Part shown: piece after piece, positions 25,602-38,519 of the stretch
How the letters are laid out: each line of letters opens with the position of its first letter
Numbering within the stretch: the stretch's first letter is position 1
Source of the DNA: Microplitis mediator
Lineage: Eukaryota > Arthropoda > Insecta > Hymenoptera > Braconidae
Assembly (NCBI RefSeq): GCF_029852145.1
Contig: NC_079972.1
Location: 10,600,986 to 10,664,985, forward strand
Direction of reading: 5' to 3'
Length of the DNA: 64,000 nt
The notes under the pieces: model-generated
Told to the model about the DNA's origin: nothing
Database searches by the model: none
What the model saw: the letters and a program-made list of their open reading frames with translations, nothing else
Made by a program: the position numbers and the translations under genes

Positions 25602-28234
25602 CACTGCAAATCCAAGTGTTTAACTTAGTGTGTTAAAATAAAACACGTTAGTGTTTTCTGCAACTTAAGCGCTTAGAAGTAAAACGGTATAAACGTTTAA
25701 ACAATCGCATAAGTCATTACAAGTGTTTTAAAGGTTCGCGTAACACACTTAGGTGTTTAATCCGAAAACGTTTTATCCGTTTAAAGAAAAAAACACTTCT
25801 ATGTGTTTTATTATAAAGCGCTTACTGTTACATTAAACGTTTAAAAAAAACATCGAGTGTTTTAAATTAAAACAGATATACCGGAATTAAACACTTTTTC
25901 AGAAAAAACGTTTAATCTAAAAAACATGTATATTATAAAACGCTTAAATTTCTTAAACAGTTTAAAAAAATTCTACCAATTTTGTCAATCGACAAATGAT
26001 ACAAATAACAATTTCAAAATATAAAAGTGTAATAATTTTCAAATATATTTATGCATTACGATATAGATGTATCAAAACGTATTTTTTTGTATTAAAAATA
26101 AAATTTTACAAATGATTGAACTCGGTTCATATCATCCAATGAATTCTAAACGATCTTAATTTATTATTAAAATAAATGTTAAATTTTTAATTTTAAACGA
26201 CGATAGAGATATTCTTGAACTAATACATTTTTTATATCTTCAAAGTTAACATGGGAAAAAAATTTTATTTTTTTTTATTTTTCTAGCTCGGCATTCGCAC
26301 GTCATATGAATAAGTCCATAGCATATTATTGTAGAGAATTGAACGCTCTACAAAAAAGGTCTCTTATCATTTTTTGATAAATCCATCCATTCGAAAATTA
26401 TCGGAGCTGGAAGTCAAATCTATAATAAATTTTCAGATCTTTTTACTTTTCCAGCAAAACTATCAGACTTATCAAAAAATGTTATAGGATCTTTTTTATA
26501 GACAATTTTACTTCCTACAAATTAGTTTAAATAAAGTTCATTCGAATTCTGCATTGTTTTCTAGTTATTTTCATTTTAATCTTAGGCCATACATTACTAA
26601 ATGTACTATCATATATGTTAATGTATGATCCGCATCTTTACGATGCGCGCGCACAGGGTTTACACAAAAACTAAATGTTGAAGTTGCTACATACACAACA
26701 CGTGTTTTAAAAGTGCGAATTGTATATGTGCTTAATAATTATATTCAGTATACTGAATCACTATAGTGATTTAAATTGAACATTTTGATAAATATTATTT
26801 ACTACTTATTTGTAAATATTAGTGAAGAAAATTGTGCTTATATACTTTTTCAAGTGTTCCAACATAATTAAGGTTAACTATCCGTATGTATTATTTATTG
26901 ATATAAATTATTATAGTATTATTTAATCTAATTTCTACTAAATATTATTAAATTATTAATTTAAAATATTTATTATTGATTATTTAATATTTGAAAAATA
27001 AATATAAAAATTATAAAAATATATTCAAATATACGTAAGATATAACCTGTAAAAAACGTAACGTTGTACAATTAAGGAAAAATAAATAAATATTTTAAAA
27101 ATAAATCAATGAATTTAACACAAAATTTGTGATAAAAATTACAATCGAATATTAAATTAAAATAATAAATATTTAAAATTAATAATCTAATAATATTTTG
27201 TATAAAGTACATATATAATATATATTGACTATTCTCCAAATTTAATATTTTTTATAAATAATTAAATATTAAATAATAATGAAAATTAAATATTTAATTA
27301 AATTATTAATTTTTAATATTAATTTCTCTACAATAAAATTTGCTCATCAACCTAAGATTCTGTTATTGTAGATTTTATGACTATTAATGGTACTATTCAA
27401 TCTCTATTCCAGTTCTTAAGATGGATAAAACAAATGCGGAAATTTGTAAGGACTGTCACAATTGGAAGATGCTATGGCAGTAATATGGACATAATTTAAA
27501 AATAACATTCGAACAATATTATAAAATTTATGTTACACTTAATGGAAGAAAATGAATATTTATTTATTTAATTTTTCAAATTTTAACTAATTTTTATTAA
27601 ATGTGTTGACGATCTTTTTCTAGTTCTTTTATTATATTATTGTAATTAATTATTTGTATTATACTGTATATTTTCAGATTCTGAATGATTTTTATAACTC
27701 AATAAATAACCAGTTATTTTAAAGTTACTTCTATGGTTTCTAATTTTTTTCAAGTGTAAACATTTTTTAGAGCTTTTTTTTTTGGACAAAAATACAAATA
27801 TATTTTTAATTTATACTAAATTCCATTTCTTCTTTTATGCTGAATGTGTGATGCAATAATTATCTGAATCTTCTGATGATAAGAATATTATTCCAGGATA
27901 TGACAACAATCAATAACGACTTTTATTCAAAGGCAACTATTATTTTTAATATTAGAAATATTATTATAAAAATTCAATTGATTGTACTTCAATGGAAAAA
28001 TTATTATTTTTATTTTAAAAATATTTATATTATTAATTAATGACACTAAACACTTAAAGTGTGTATTAATGCCTAAACACTTTAAGTGCCTTATTATCTA
28101 AAACACTTTATGTGTGTTAAAATTAAACGTTTAAAGTGTTTACTACACTTTAAACACTAAAAAGTGTTTAGTAAGTGACTACAAGTATTTAAACGCTTAA
28201 AGTGTTTTAAAACAAAACACTTGGATTTGCAGTG
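25602..28234. mobile_element. 2.6-kb foldback element, GTGTTT-iterated
   Basis: Perfect 20-bp ends CACTGCAAATCCAAGTGTTT and its complement. About 300 bp at the left and 200 bp at the right consist of AGTGTTTTAA / ACGTTTAA variants. The centre (about 26-28 kb) is very AT-rich with no long ORF. Flanks are AA on both sides, so the target site is unclear. Confidence 0.75.
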
Positions 28235-29253
28235 AACTCGAATGATATTATGATAAAACATTTTCGACTATAATACCATTAAATAATTATATAGGGATAT
28301 TACGCAATAAAATGTATCAATAGAAATTCAGTATGCAGTATTTAGATCGAGTATTTTGTTCATAAATTGATGATGTATAATAATAATATATAGCATTCGC
28401 TATATATTTTGATTACATTGAATGGCAATAGTACTTAGCTAATTTACCATCAAATCATACGCTCAATGATTGAAATAATTTAAGCTTTGATTAAAACATG
28501 ATTCATAAATAAATATAGTAATTTTGAATGAGACCTTTTGTGTTGATTGATACTAAATATTTTTTAAATTAATGCTTGTTACTTTATAGTAAAATATTTC
28601 GAGCAAAATGTATAAAAAAACTATTCTTAGCTGCGATAATATTTTTGATATATTTGGTAATAAGTATATATGCAGATATTCAAAGGAAACATATGAGTAA
28701 ATAAAATTGATTTGAATGAAATATTGAAATCAGTGTGATATTAAATGAACGCGGTGCATGTGTAAATTTTTGGAAAATAAAAAATAAATATTGAGAATAA
28801 TAAAATGAAAAGTTGGATTAATTTCTCAGTGAAAAATTTAAATAAAAATATTTTGGTGTTTGAAAAAGGATTTATTTATTTTATTAATGAAAATATGGAT
28901 TTGAACGCCCGAGGCATTTAACTTTTTTTATATTGAATGAAAACAAAAAAATATATCGTAATGTGGTATTTTATTTATTTTTACCGTCAAAATTATTTTA
29001 TTTCATTAATGGGTGGTGTTTTAAAAATAAAATAAGAATCTGGTTAAAAATAAAAATCTGTTAAATTTTAATGGATTTGCACTTTCCATAAATCTTTCGC
29101 TTTCGTAAGCATTGAAGCTCAACAAAAGTAAAATAGTTGTTAAAAAATTCAAATCACAAATTTTAGGTTTTATTGGAATTAGAATATAAAGATTAGTTAA
29201 TATTAAATATTAAATAAGAAATCGTAGAATGTTGAAGTGTTACTAAAATCATA

Positions 29254-29876
29254 CACTGAAAAAAAGAAATATTTGTCTCAAATAAATCAATTTAATTATG
29301 GCTTTTTTTAAAATCTTTCTTAATGACAAATAAATATATTTCATAATTCGACTGAAATATATCATTTATTTGTGGTAAGTAAATGATAAATTTGTGGTAA
29401 AGATATTAAATTTGTGACGAATAACGGAAAATTTGGCGATACTTAACATATCTTTGATACACATGGTCCAATTACACTGAGAGAACAATTTATTTGAGCC
29501 AAATGAGATTTGTTTCAGGTAAATAAATCCCATACTTAAATGGACCCAATTCGAGACAAAAATATGGTTCATTTGAATGAAATAATCATTTGTTTCTAGT
29601 TAACAAATCTTTATTTGGAATTTGTTTTCAACCAAGATTCGTTAACTATAAACGAATATATATTTGAATGAATTAAATGATTTTGTTCAATCAAATAAAT
29701 CTATTTATTTGGCTCAAATAAATTGTTCTCTCAGTGTAATATTTATTTGCAACAGATTATTTCTTTACCACAAATAAATCAATTCCTTCACGCAATTAAA
29801 TCGCTCAAATACATGATATTTTTCTTCGGCTCAAATAAATCTTAGTCATCAGCTCAAATAAATTTTTGATTCAGTG
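29254..29876. mobile_element. MITE family G, copy 1 (CAAATAAAT-iterated)
   Basis: CACTGAAAAAAAGAAATATT at left, complement of CACTGAATCAAAAATTTATT at right, TA on both sides. CAAATAAAT is repeated throughout. A second, smaller element sits inside. Confidence 0.75.
29475..29736. mobile_element. 262-bp MITE nested in family G
   Basis: Perfect 26-bp inverted ends starting CACTGAGAGAACAATTTATT, TA on both sides. It shares the CAAATAAAT motif with its host, so it is probably a younger member of the same group. Confidence 0.85.
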
Positions 29877-29899
29877 TAGTGTTCATTTTAATTATTAAC

Positions 29900-32800
29900 A
29901 TTCAAATTGTTTAATTAAACTGGATATTTATTATTTTTCAAATAATTAGTTTAATAAATAATCAAATTTCCCGCCCTAAGTAATTTTCGATTAAAATTCA
30001 GACAACGTTATTTAAAAGTTTTTCCGACTCGAACCACTTTCAAGATCGAAGACATACTTTTACAGATTTATGGAATTGGTTGGCCATCTAAATTATTAAA
30101 AATTTTTTAAAAAATTTATTGATCATAAGCTTTAATTTTATACCCAACATAAAATTTGAAACAAAAAATTTTCTTGTATGAAAAATTAAAGTTCCCAAAC
30201 TTTGAGAAAATAAATTTTCTAGCCAAAGTTAATTATTGGTTACCCATTTAACCTTTCATTAAACTAAAGAGACAGTCACGTGATCTCATAACTGTTCCAT
30301 TATGATCACACCGTAGTACAGTTACTTAAAAATCCCATACACAAAAGCGCATGAGCTTCGTAAAAATTTAAATACCAAAATTATTAACTATCAAATAAAA
30401 AAATGAATATCTGATAATCGAAGGGAAATTTCCGTTAGAAAGCAAAGTCATCGAAAGTTGACCCTCTAGGATGACACCTTGGATTTTTATATTGTTAATA
30501 AACTATCAATGAATAACTCAATTTAATAAAATACCGATTGGGATTACAAAAGGTCATCCATCATTACAATCTTAATAAAAAGGTATTCAAACAAATAATA
30601 CCTTCCGATGTGATATCATCGTTCGACATCTCTATCATATCACTCAGAAAATTTATCTCTTTAGTATCAAATTTAAGTGATTTCGCCACAACTCTTTAAA
30701 AAAAAATCCATAAATGAAGGCTGCCTAACTGTTCTTTTTATATAAATTATAAACCCACTAACTGTTCTTCTCAATACTCAGCCCATTAAGACTTAATATT
30801 TCCTTTTCTCTCTTATCTATCTAAAATTAATTGCAATAAACAGTGATAATGATAAAAGCTAATGCACGTTTAATTATTTTCATTGTTTTTAAAAACAGTT
30901 ATTATACATGTTCATATTATAAATAATAATAATTGATGAACGTTTAATTTATACTTCGGTTATTATAACAAAATATGAGTGCGAAGAGTTAATATGTAAG
31001 AGAATTAGAGCACAGAAAAAGTGCTAACACACGAATTTATAATATTTCCGTATTAATTTGCATCGTACGGTTAATGGAACCGTAACAGCATTAAATTAAT
31101 TTCCATCACCCGTGTATAAAAATAATGATGATAACAACAATAATATAATGATAACAATATTTGAATTTGTTAATTAAATTTTTAATAAACTTGCATACTG
31201 CATTTAATAATAAATTTATTTAAAAATAAAGGAAACAAAATTGCTCAATGTAATGCAGTAATAAAAAATAATTACAAACTTTACTGGATACGTTTTTTAA
31301 TTACATTTATTTAATGGATTTATAACGACTTATATAACGAATTTTATAAAAATATTTTTTAGTAGAAAAGTCTGGTTATTGGAAATTATTACTTGAGCGT
31401 GTTCACACAGATATTACACATATGTAAGCACATGTGTATATATATGTATGTATAACTGATGATGCCGCATCAGGACCATTACCGTTTATTCTCGTAGATC
31501 ATTATTATCATGAATACAAAGGCTCGATAAAGATAGAGAGGTTTAATTTTAAGAGAGAAAGTAGGAGAGTTATATTTTCTCGGGTCATATATGTACTCTA
31601 ATTCAGAATAAACAGGGGTTTAAATTTTACCAGATCACTGATTTTGTTAGTAATCGATTATGTCCAATGGTACTGGGATCATTCTAGGGCATAACTGAGA
31701 GAGAGAGGGTGTGTAAGTACTGCAGACGCGTGTATATTCTATAAGAGGGTTCATCCTATCTATATATATAAATATATATAATACAAGTACTAGAAAACGA
31801 CGTCTGGATGGATGATTTTTCCTCTTTCCGTGTCACTGAAGTACTTATTAATATTTATCGCGTCACCGCAGCTATTTTCCCCCTTATATATGACGCTCGT
31901 TAAAAATTGCAAAATCAGTTGAATAAAATTTTGGTGTCTGGCTTCGAGCTTTCATATTATAATAAATTCGGTGTATCAAAAAAAGTAATTTTTTTATAAT
32001 GTAACACTTGTCTAGCTATTTTCTATTCATACACATAATTGAGATCATCATAACTGACTCTATAGTCAAGTTTACTATCGATCTCTGTGGTCTGTATGCA
32101 TCTACTTCTATATATATATGTATGTATATCTCTGTACAGTATATAAATATAGAATAAAATTATTTTAGCACACATATTATGTGGTATCAATTGTTATTCC
32201 ACGCAAACAACCGCAGTGCGATAAGAAAAGAAGGCTCAACTCGTGAAATTCAAACTTTTTTTTATTACTATTTTTCACCATATACGCGACAGCTGGTACG
32301 ATTTTATGCTTATTAAAAAAGTCGATGGCACGGCAGCTGGTGTCACGTCGCGTGACGAATTCGAAGGAGCAGAAAAGCTATACGCCAATATCACATATAT
32401 TTATATATATATATAGTAATGAGAAAAAGGTGCCGGTTTTTATATAAAAAGGCAACACCCACTTTATACTAGTAGTGATTTAAAAGAACTAGCATATGAA
32501 TGTTAACCTTTTTACGCTAAATTATTTTCTTAACATGAACTTTTTTTGAAAATGTGCCTGAGTGATTTGACTATAAGGGTCTAGACCAGACCGACTACTA
32601 TGCAACTAGTCGATACCGAATGATGTAGTTTGATATATATATAGAGTTCAAAGTGTGTATGGTATATAGCTTTACTGGGAACGGGGATTGCTGGTGGGTC
32701 GCGCGTCTCTGTTACTCATTCGTCACAAGTCAAAGCTGAGCTACGACTGCCGACTGTTGACGGCGACCCTTGATTTGATGCGCCCGCGTGTACGTTGATG

Positions 32801-34130
32801 GCATAGTACATTATGTATATCGATAAATTAACCCCGAGACTGTACTAGTGTATGACAAAAGATAAATCCGAGGAAAAAAGGAAACTAATTTTCTATGCTC
32901 AAACTATTACGTTTTCAATAAATATAACTCACGGCTATAAAGTCCGTTAACATTTTTTCGCTTGCTATAAAACTATACATATATATGTTTGTGTCAATAT
33001 ACGTGGGTTTATCTTTTACCGTGAGTGGTTAATACATTCGACAAACACTTATGTCGAGTGTAAATATACTCAATAAATGTTATGGCTTTGAAATATACAA
33101 AGAGTACAACTTGTATTATGTTTATATATTTTTGTTTTATTTAATAATTAACCGAAATGGTTTATTTTAACATTTGGTTTGTTTACTCAAAGTGAAATTT
33201 AAATTTAACATTTAACGTGTGTACTTATGCTAATAAATTATTTATCAGGATGAATAAGTAATATCTTAAAAGATTTATGAATGAAAACGAAAAAGAAAAC
33301 ATAAATATTATTGTTTACAAAACTTTTAACTCAAGGAATTTTCTCATGCATTAAAAATGAAGAAAACTATTTTTTTCACATAACAATAGACCAAACAATA
33401 AATAGAATACGTAAATTTTAAATTGCGTATGAAATTAAGGTATAAAAACAAGCGGAATAAGTTGTGTCAACTATAATACATTTCCGACGTCTTTTCTCAT
33501 CGCTCAAGAGTTTTTGCGCTCACACACTCTGCAGTTTCACACGAATTTTTTTTACTCGTGAATAATATTCCAATATTAACTTTAACATGTATAGATATAT
33601 ATACATATGAAGTTTGAAGTTTCGCGGTAGCTGAAAAGCCAACAATTTGGTCCTAACTTATGGCAACGAGCTCTGCGGCCCAATTCTACTTGCATTGAAC
33701 ACTCAAAAAGTTAAGAAATTCACATGCCAAAAGTTATATATATTTAAGTATATATGTGTATTTATTAAACTGAAGAGGAGTGAAAAGCTAGTGAAGGTTA
33801 CTTTTGTAAACTTTTAAAACTTCGTGATCTCATAAGTCACCGAACTGTAATACTAATTTTTTATTACATCAGTCATCAAAACAATGATTCATAAATAAAT
33901 ATTATGTTTGAAAATTTTCATATCTATAATAGTGAGAACAAAATAAAATATGGAAAGAGGAATAAATGTTTCACTATTTTTCAGTCTCCGAATAAGTATT
34001 GCCATAAGAAAGTCCAAAAGTGAGGCAAATAAGCCGCCTTAAAAAAATTAAACTCAAAATTTTTTCTGGAAATTAAATTAATTTTTTTTCAGTAGTAAAA
34101 ATAATCCTGACCAATTCAAAATTCATATTA
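29900..34130. other. Gene-free intergenic DNA
   Basis: No coding region recognised. Mostly AT-rich, with TATATA runs and a more complex GC-richer stretch at about 32,200-32,830. Few inverted-repeat elements are visible. Confidence 0.4.
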
Positions 34131-34136
34131 ATTCAA

Positions 34137-34320
34137 TCACGGATTAAATCCGGAGTAAATGCGGAGTGAGTGCGCAATAGGTGACTATTTCTTTAAGACC
34201 TTCGGAATAAAATTTACTCCGAAGGGGAGTTTGTTTTAATTTTAAAACTCCGAATCGGAGTGAATTCGGATTTAAATAAAATCCAGACCACTGTGCATTT
34301 ACTCCCGATTTTTTACAGAG
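34137..34320 (-). mobile_element. MITE family C, partial copy
   Basis: The right end is the complement of CTCTGTAAAAAATCGGGAG, followed by TA. GGAGTGAA/TTTACTCC motifs lie inside. The left end is degraded. Confidence 0.65.
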
Positions 34321-34331
34321 TACTATAGTAC

Positions 34332-34748
34332 TGAGAATTTTACGGTATTTTTTGCTAAAAAAATTTATAGAAAAATTACTATAGTCATAGTAACATGAGG
34401 ACAGTATGGAATTATTGTACAAATTACCGATTCTGTAGAAATTTTAAAAATACAGCGAACAGAATTTACAAGGTGCATTGTAATTTTGACAATGCAACAG
34501 ATAAAATTTATACCAACTGCATACTAAATATTCTGATTTAACCTAATAAATTTTACTATGCAGTTGGTATAAATTTAATCTGTTGTTTTGTCAAAATTAC
34601 AATGCACCTTGTAAATTCTGTTTGATGTATTTTTAAAATTTCTACAGTATCGGTCATTTGTACAATAATTCCATACTGTCCTCATGTTACTATGACTATA
34701 GTAATTTTTCTATAAATTTTTGATGCAAAAAATACCGTAAAATTCTCT
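34332..34748. mobile_element. Foldback element with ~195-bp arms
   Basis: Arms about 34332-34525 and 34554-34748 are inverted copies (for example GAGGACAGTATGGAATTATT and its complement) around a short loop. The right end CACGCAGAGAATTTTACGG resembles the 17289-17509 element. Confidence 0.8.
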
Positions 34749-36603
34749 GCGTGTAGTAAAATTTATTTTCAATTGACAACTGTCAAAATTTTGCTTAAAT
34801 TTTTTAAATAAAAATTTCTAAGTCTGATTTTAGTTTAAAAATTTTTTGCATGCTTCAAAATACCCCATGATATCTACAATTTCATAAAAAAATTCTGGTC
34901 CATTTTATCTTTCCCGCTTAAATAGATAACAACAACAACAGCAACGAAAACAATAATAATGAAAAGCAATAATGCATGACGAGGTGTCAACAGTCAAGAA
35001 TTTAGTGGTAAAATTATGAGGTAAATTGTTAGGTTGTCCAAAACAACCACATCAGAGTAACGATCTCATACAGATAATGTTGCTATCACGACGATCATCG
35101 ATAATGTTAAATGTACGTGACGGTGTGTATGTATGTGTATGTGTATGGTCATTATATACATATTATCTATATAACATCACTCTTTGTACTCCTCACGTAC
35201 AGCATATATATGTGTTATATAATACTAGTGTGTATGATGTGATGTGAATTTGTGGTTTTCCTCAGAGTGCACCAGCTTGGTATACTCCGCTGTAGATGAC
35301 GACACGGCGGGACGTGAGAAGCGATACAACAGAAAAACCTCATGCTCAACTATATATATGTATATATATATATAAATTTTATTTATGTCATATTCATCAA
35401 GAAATTGCGGTGGTCTACTTTGTCATCTGTCTGTATCACTTACGTCGCTCTGTTTCTTTTAATAGATTTTATAATAATAGTTACATATTTTCTCGTCGAT
35501 ATATATGTACATATATATGTGAGTTTGGATTAGTTCATTTATCATTTTGATATATTTTATTTATGTTAGATATCAGTCATAAATAATCTGTATCAAATTT
35601 ATCATAAAGATTATTAGTACTAATAAAAATTTCATATATTTTTTGTTAATTCAATGTTTTGAATTGTCTCTGACATATTTTCATTCAATTTGATAAATTT
35701 TTTTCAAACAATGTAATGTCAACTGAATATTCCATTGAATTATTTGCAAACAAAAATTTTTTTCAAAATTCCATGATTATAAACTTTGTCTATTGTATGG
35801 AGAATGGATTTTTTCGACAGTTGCATGAAAAAACGAGAGAAAAAAAGTTGATTTCGCGTAAAACAATTTAATGAAAGGATGAAATACTTGAATGATGGAT
35901 AAAAATTAACGATAAAATAAATGTATAATAGATGAAATTGACAATTGTGAAATTCCAAAGATTCCGATGAATGCGAACGGTTGTACAATGAGAGTAAATG
36001 CTGAGAATGCGTTGTCAATGTAAAATTAGTTCCTCCTTGAATAGGTAGTGAGAACAATTCTGTAGTAGTTGAACAGGATTACTCGGTTTTGAGTGTACTA
36101 TTGAAAAGGGGGCGCGAGATCTTCTACCAGAGTTCGCAATAAAGGCTTAGATGCTTTTAATTAATTATAACATCAATTATTTACACGCAAGTTCGATAAT
36201 TATATAATATTACAGTCGGGAAAAGTAATTTTGTGAGAACTCTACACACACATACATATATATGTATATGTATGTGTGTATATATACTTATGTTATTGTT
36301 ATACTCTAAATACTGTGAAGTTAATAAAGTAGTTTTACAAATCAGTGCTATAATTATTTCATTTGCAAAATACCGATTATTCATTACGAAGAATTGAAAT
36401 ATTGCTAAGTAATAAATATAATATGACTATAATACAAAATTTATATTGTTGTTAAAAATTTAATTTAATTTTTTTTCACTCAACGTGATAATTCAGTTAA
36501 TGATACACTGTGATTGACCTATATTAAGTAATTTATTAGTTATTCATGCAATATTTTTTTGGTGCCTTATGTACTATTTTTGGTGTTGTATATATAGATA
36601 GTA

Positions 36604-36991
36604 TCCCTGATTAAACAACTGAATTCGACCGAATTAAAAATTTTAATTCTGTTATATTCTGTCGAATTCTGCAAAACAGAATTCAACTGAATTGAAAATT
36701 TGAATTTGAATTAAATAGAATAAAACCGATTTAAAAATTTCAAATTCGTTTTAATTCAGTTTTATTCGGATTCAGAACCAGAAATTGGAGAATTATTTTT
36801 GAATTAATAAGAATTAAACCGAATAGAATTATTTAAATTCGTTTTAATTTGGACAAATTCTGGTTTTCCTGCCGAATTAGACAGAATTCATTTTTGAATT
36901 AGGTACCGAATTAAGAGAATTTATCTGAATTAAATAGAACTAAAAATTTAATTCAGCTTAATTCGATCGAATTCAGTTGTTCAATCAGGGA
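36604..36991. mobile_element. MITE, GAATTAAA/GAATTC-iterated
   Basis: TCCCTGATTAAACAACTGAA at left, complement of TCCCTGATTGAACAACTGAA at right, TA on both sides. Almost all of the interior is variants of GAATTAAAT, CGAATT and AATTCAG. Confidence 0.8.
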
Positions 36992-37154
36992 TACTTTTAT
37001 TATTGTAAATCATGTTTAGCGAACTCACACGATATGTATATCGGGATAGTATCCCCGATGATGCATTTAAATAAATAAATAATAATAAAATAGATATAAA
37101 TATAATATGACTGTAATACAAAATTTATATTTTTGTTAAAAATTCAATTTAATT

Positions 37155-37700
37155 TTTGACAATTCATTTTTAATAAGTTGACATACCGGATATGTTATTT
37201 TTAATGGAAGTTTTTTATTTTTAAACGATTGAAAATGATAGGTATTCTATCTGTAGAAAAATACAATGAAATAATCTAATGAGAATGGAAAGGAATTTAT
37301 CTCATATAATTTTCCAAATTGAAATTTAAAAAAGTAAAATTAGTTTTAGAAATGAAATCTGTATTTTTAAATTAACCCATGTTTAATGGGACAGCAACAC
37401 CGCGCTCATATTAATTTTATAAATATCTCTAGTAAATATAACATGGAACAATAATGTAAATTTGGAAAATTTTATTTATACCTTAAGGTAAAAGACCTAG
37501 TACCCGATCAAGGAACTAGTACTCGATTACTCATGTATTTTCATGTATTTACTAAATATAGATATAAAAATACAGGAGTGATCGTGTACTAGTTTCCCGA
37601 TCGGGTGCTGGGTCTTTTACCTTATATACGATTACATTTGTCAGCGTTAAATTTTTTTTTTACCCTGTAACCATAATAAAGTACTCTTGTAGAACAATAT
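37155..37700 (+). repeat. Dispersed 0.5-kb repeat, copy 2 (filled site)
   Basis: Paralogous to 23190-23665; the match stops at TTTATAC, is broken by the element 37496-37622, and resumes at CGATTACATTTGTCAGCG. The nature of the repeated unit is unknown. Confidence 0.8.
37496..37622. mobile_element. 127-bp MITE family D, TA-flanked
   Basis: AGGTAAAAGACCTAGTACCC and its near-complement at right; TA at 494-495 and 623-624. The related repeat at 23.2 kb lacks it, which confirms it as an insertion. A larger relative is at 59711-60395. Confidence 0.9.
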
Positions 37701-37756
37701 AATTATCAGATGAATTGAAGCAATTATTAAATTCGATCACGAATCTTTATAATTTA

Positions 37757-38515
37757 CACTGAAAAAAATATTTATTTGAGCCAAAGATATCGTATATTTG
37801 GATATATCCAAATAAATATTTAATTGTGAGTAAGGTATAATATATTTGAGTAGTTTAATTGCGTGAAATAAGTGATTGATTTGTGGTAAAGAAATGATCC
37901 AATTGCTGATAATAAATATGGGCTTCAAATATATGTACAGTATCGCCGAATTTTAAATATATCAAGTATACTTACCACTAGGGGCAAGATTTTTGCCTTA
38001 TTTTTAAAATGAATAGTTCAAATTTTTAATATTACGGGGAAAATATCGGTCTTAGTAAAAAAGTTTTCCAACAAAAGTTGTAGGAAATTTAATTTTATTC
38101 AAAAAATGTCTCTTATGATTTTCTTATACGATCAATATTTTCGCCGTAATTAAAAAATTAAGATTCATAATGAATGATTCAAAATTTGGGGAATTATGTA
38201 TATAATTATGTTATAATATTTTAGGAAATTAAATTTCCGACAACTTTTGTTTAAAAACTTTTTTCATAATACCAATATTTTCCCCGTAATATCAAAAATT
38301 TCACACCACTAATTATTATTTTTAAATTAACGCAAAAATCCTGGCCCTACTTACCACAAATAAATTATATATTTCCGTCAAGTTATAAAATTATTTGAAT
38401 CAACTGTCATATTTAGTTGTACCAAATATATTTTTTTGTCATTAAATCAAAAGAAAAAAAAAAAAAAAACACAAAGAATTGATTTTATTGAAACAAATAT
38501 TTCCTTTTTTCAGTG
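37757..38515. mobile_element. MITE family G, copy 2
   Basis: CACTGAAAAAAATATTTATT at left, complement of CACTGAAAAAAGGAAATATT at right, TA on both sides. CAAATATA motifs are iterated. Split by the hAT-like element at 37979-38349. Confidence 0.8.
37979..38349. mobile_element. 371-bp hAT-like MITE with exact 8-bp duplication
   Basis: TAGGGGCAAGATTTTTGC at left, complement of TAGGGCCAGGATTTTTGC at right, and CTTACCAC exactly on both sides (37971-37978, 38350-38357). The interior folds back (TTACGGGGAAAATAT and its complement). Confidence 0.9.
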
Positions 38516-38519
38516 TACA

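Noticed and set aside
25602..28234. CRISPR-like array suggested by many short repeats
   Set aside because: Repeats are degenerate, in both orientations and without regular spacers; this is a eukaryotic foldback element.
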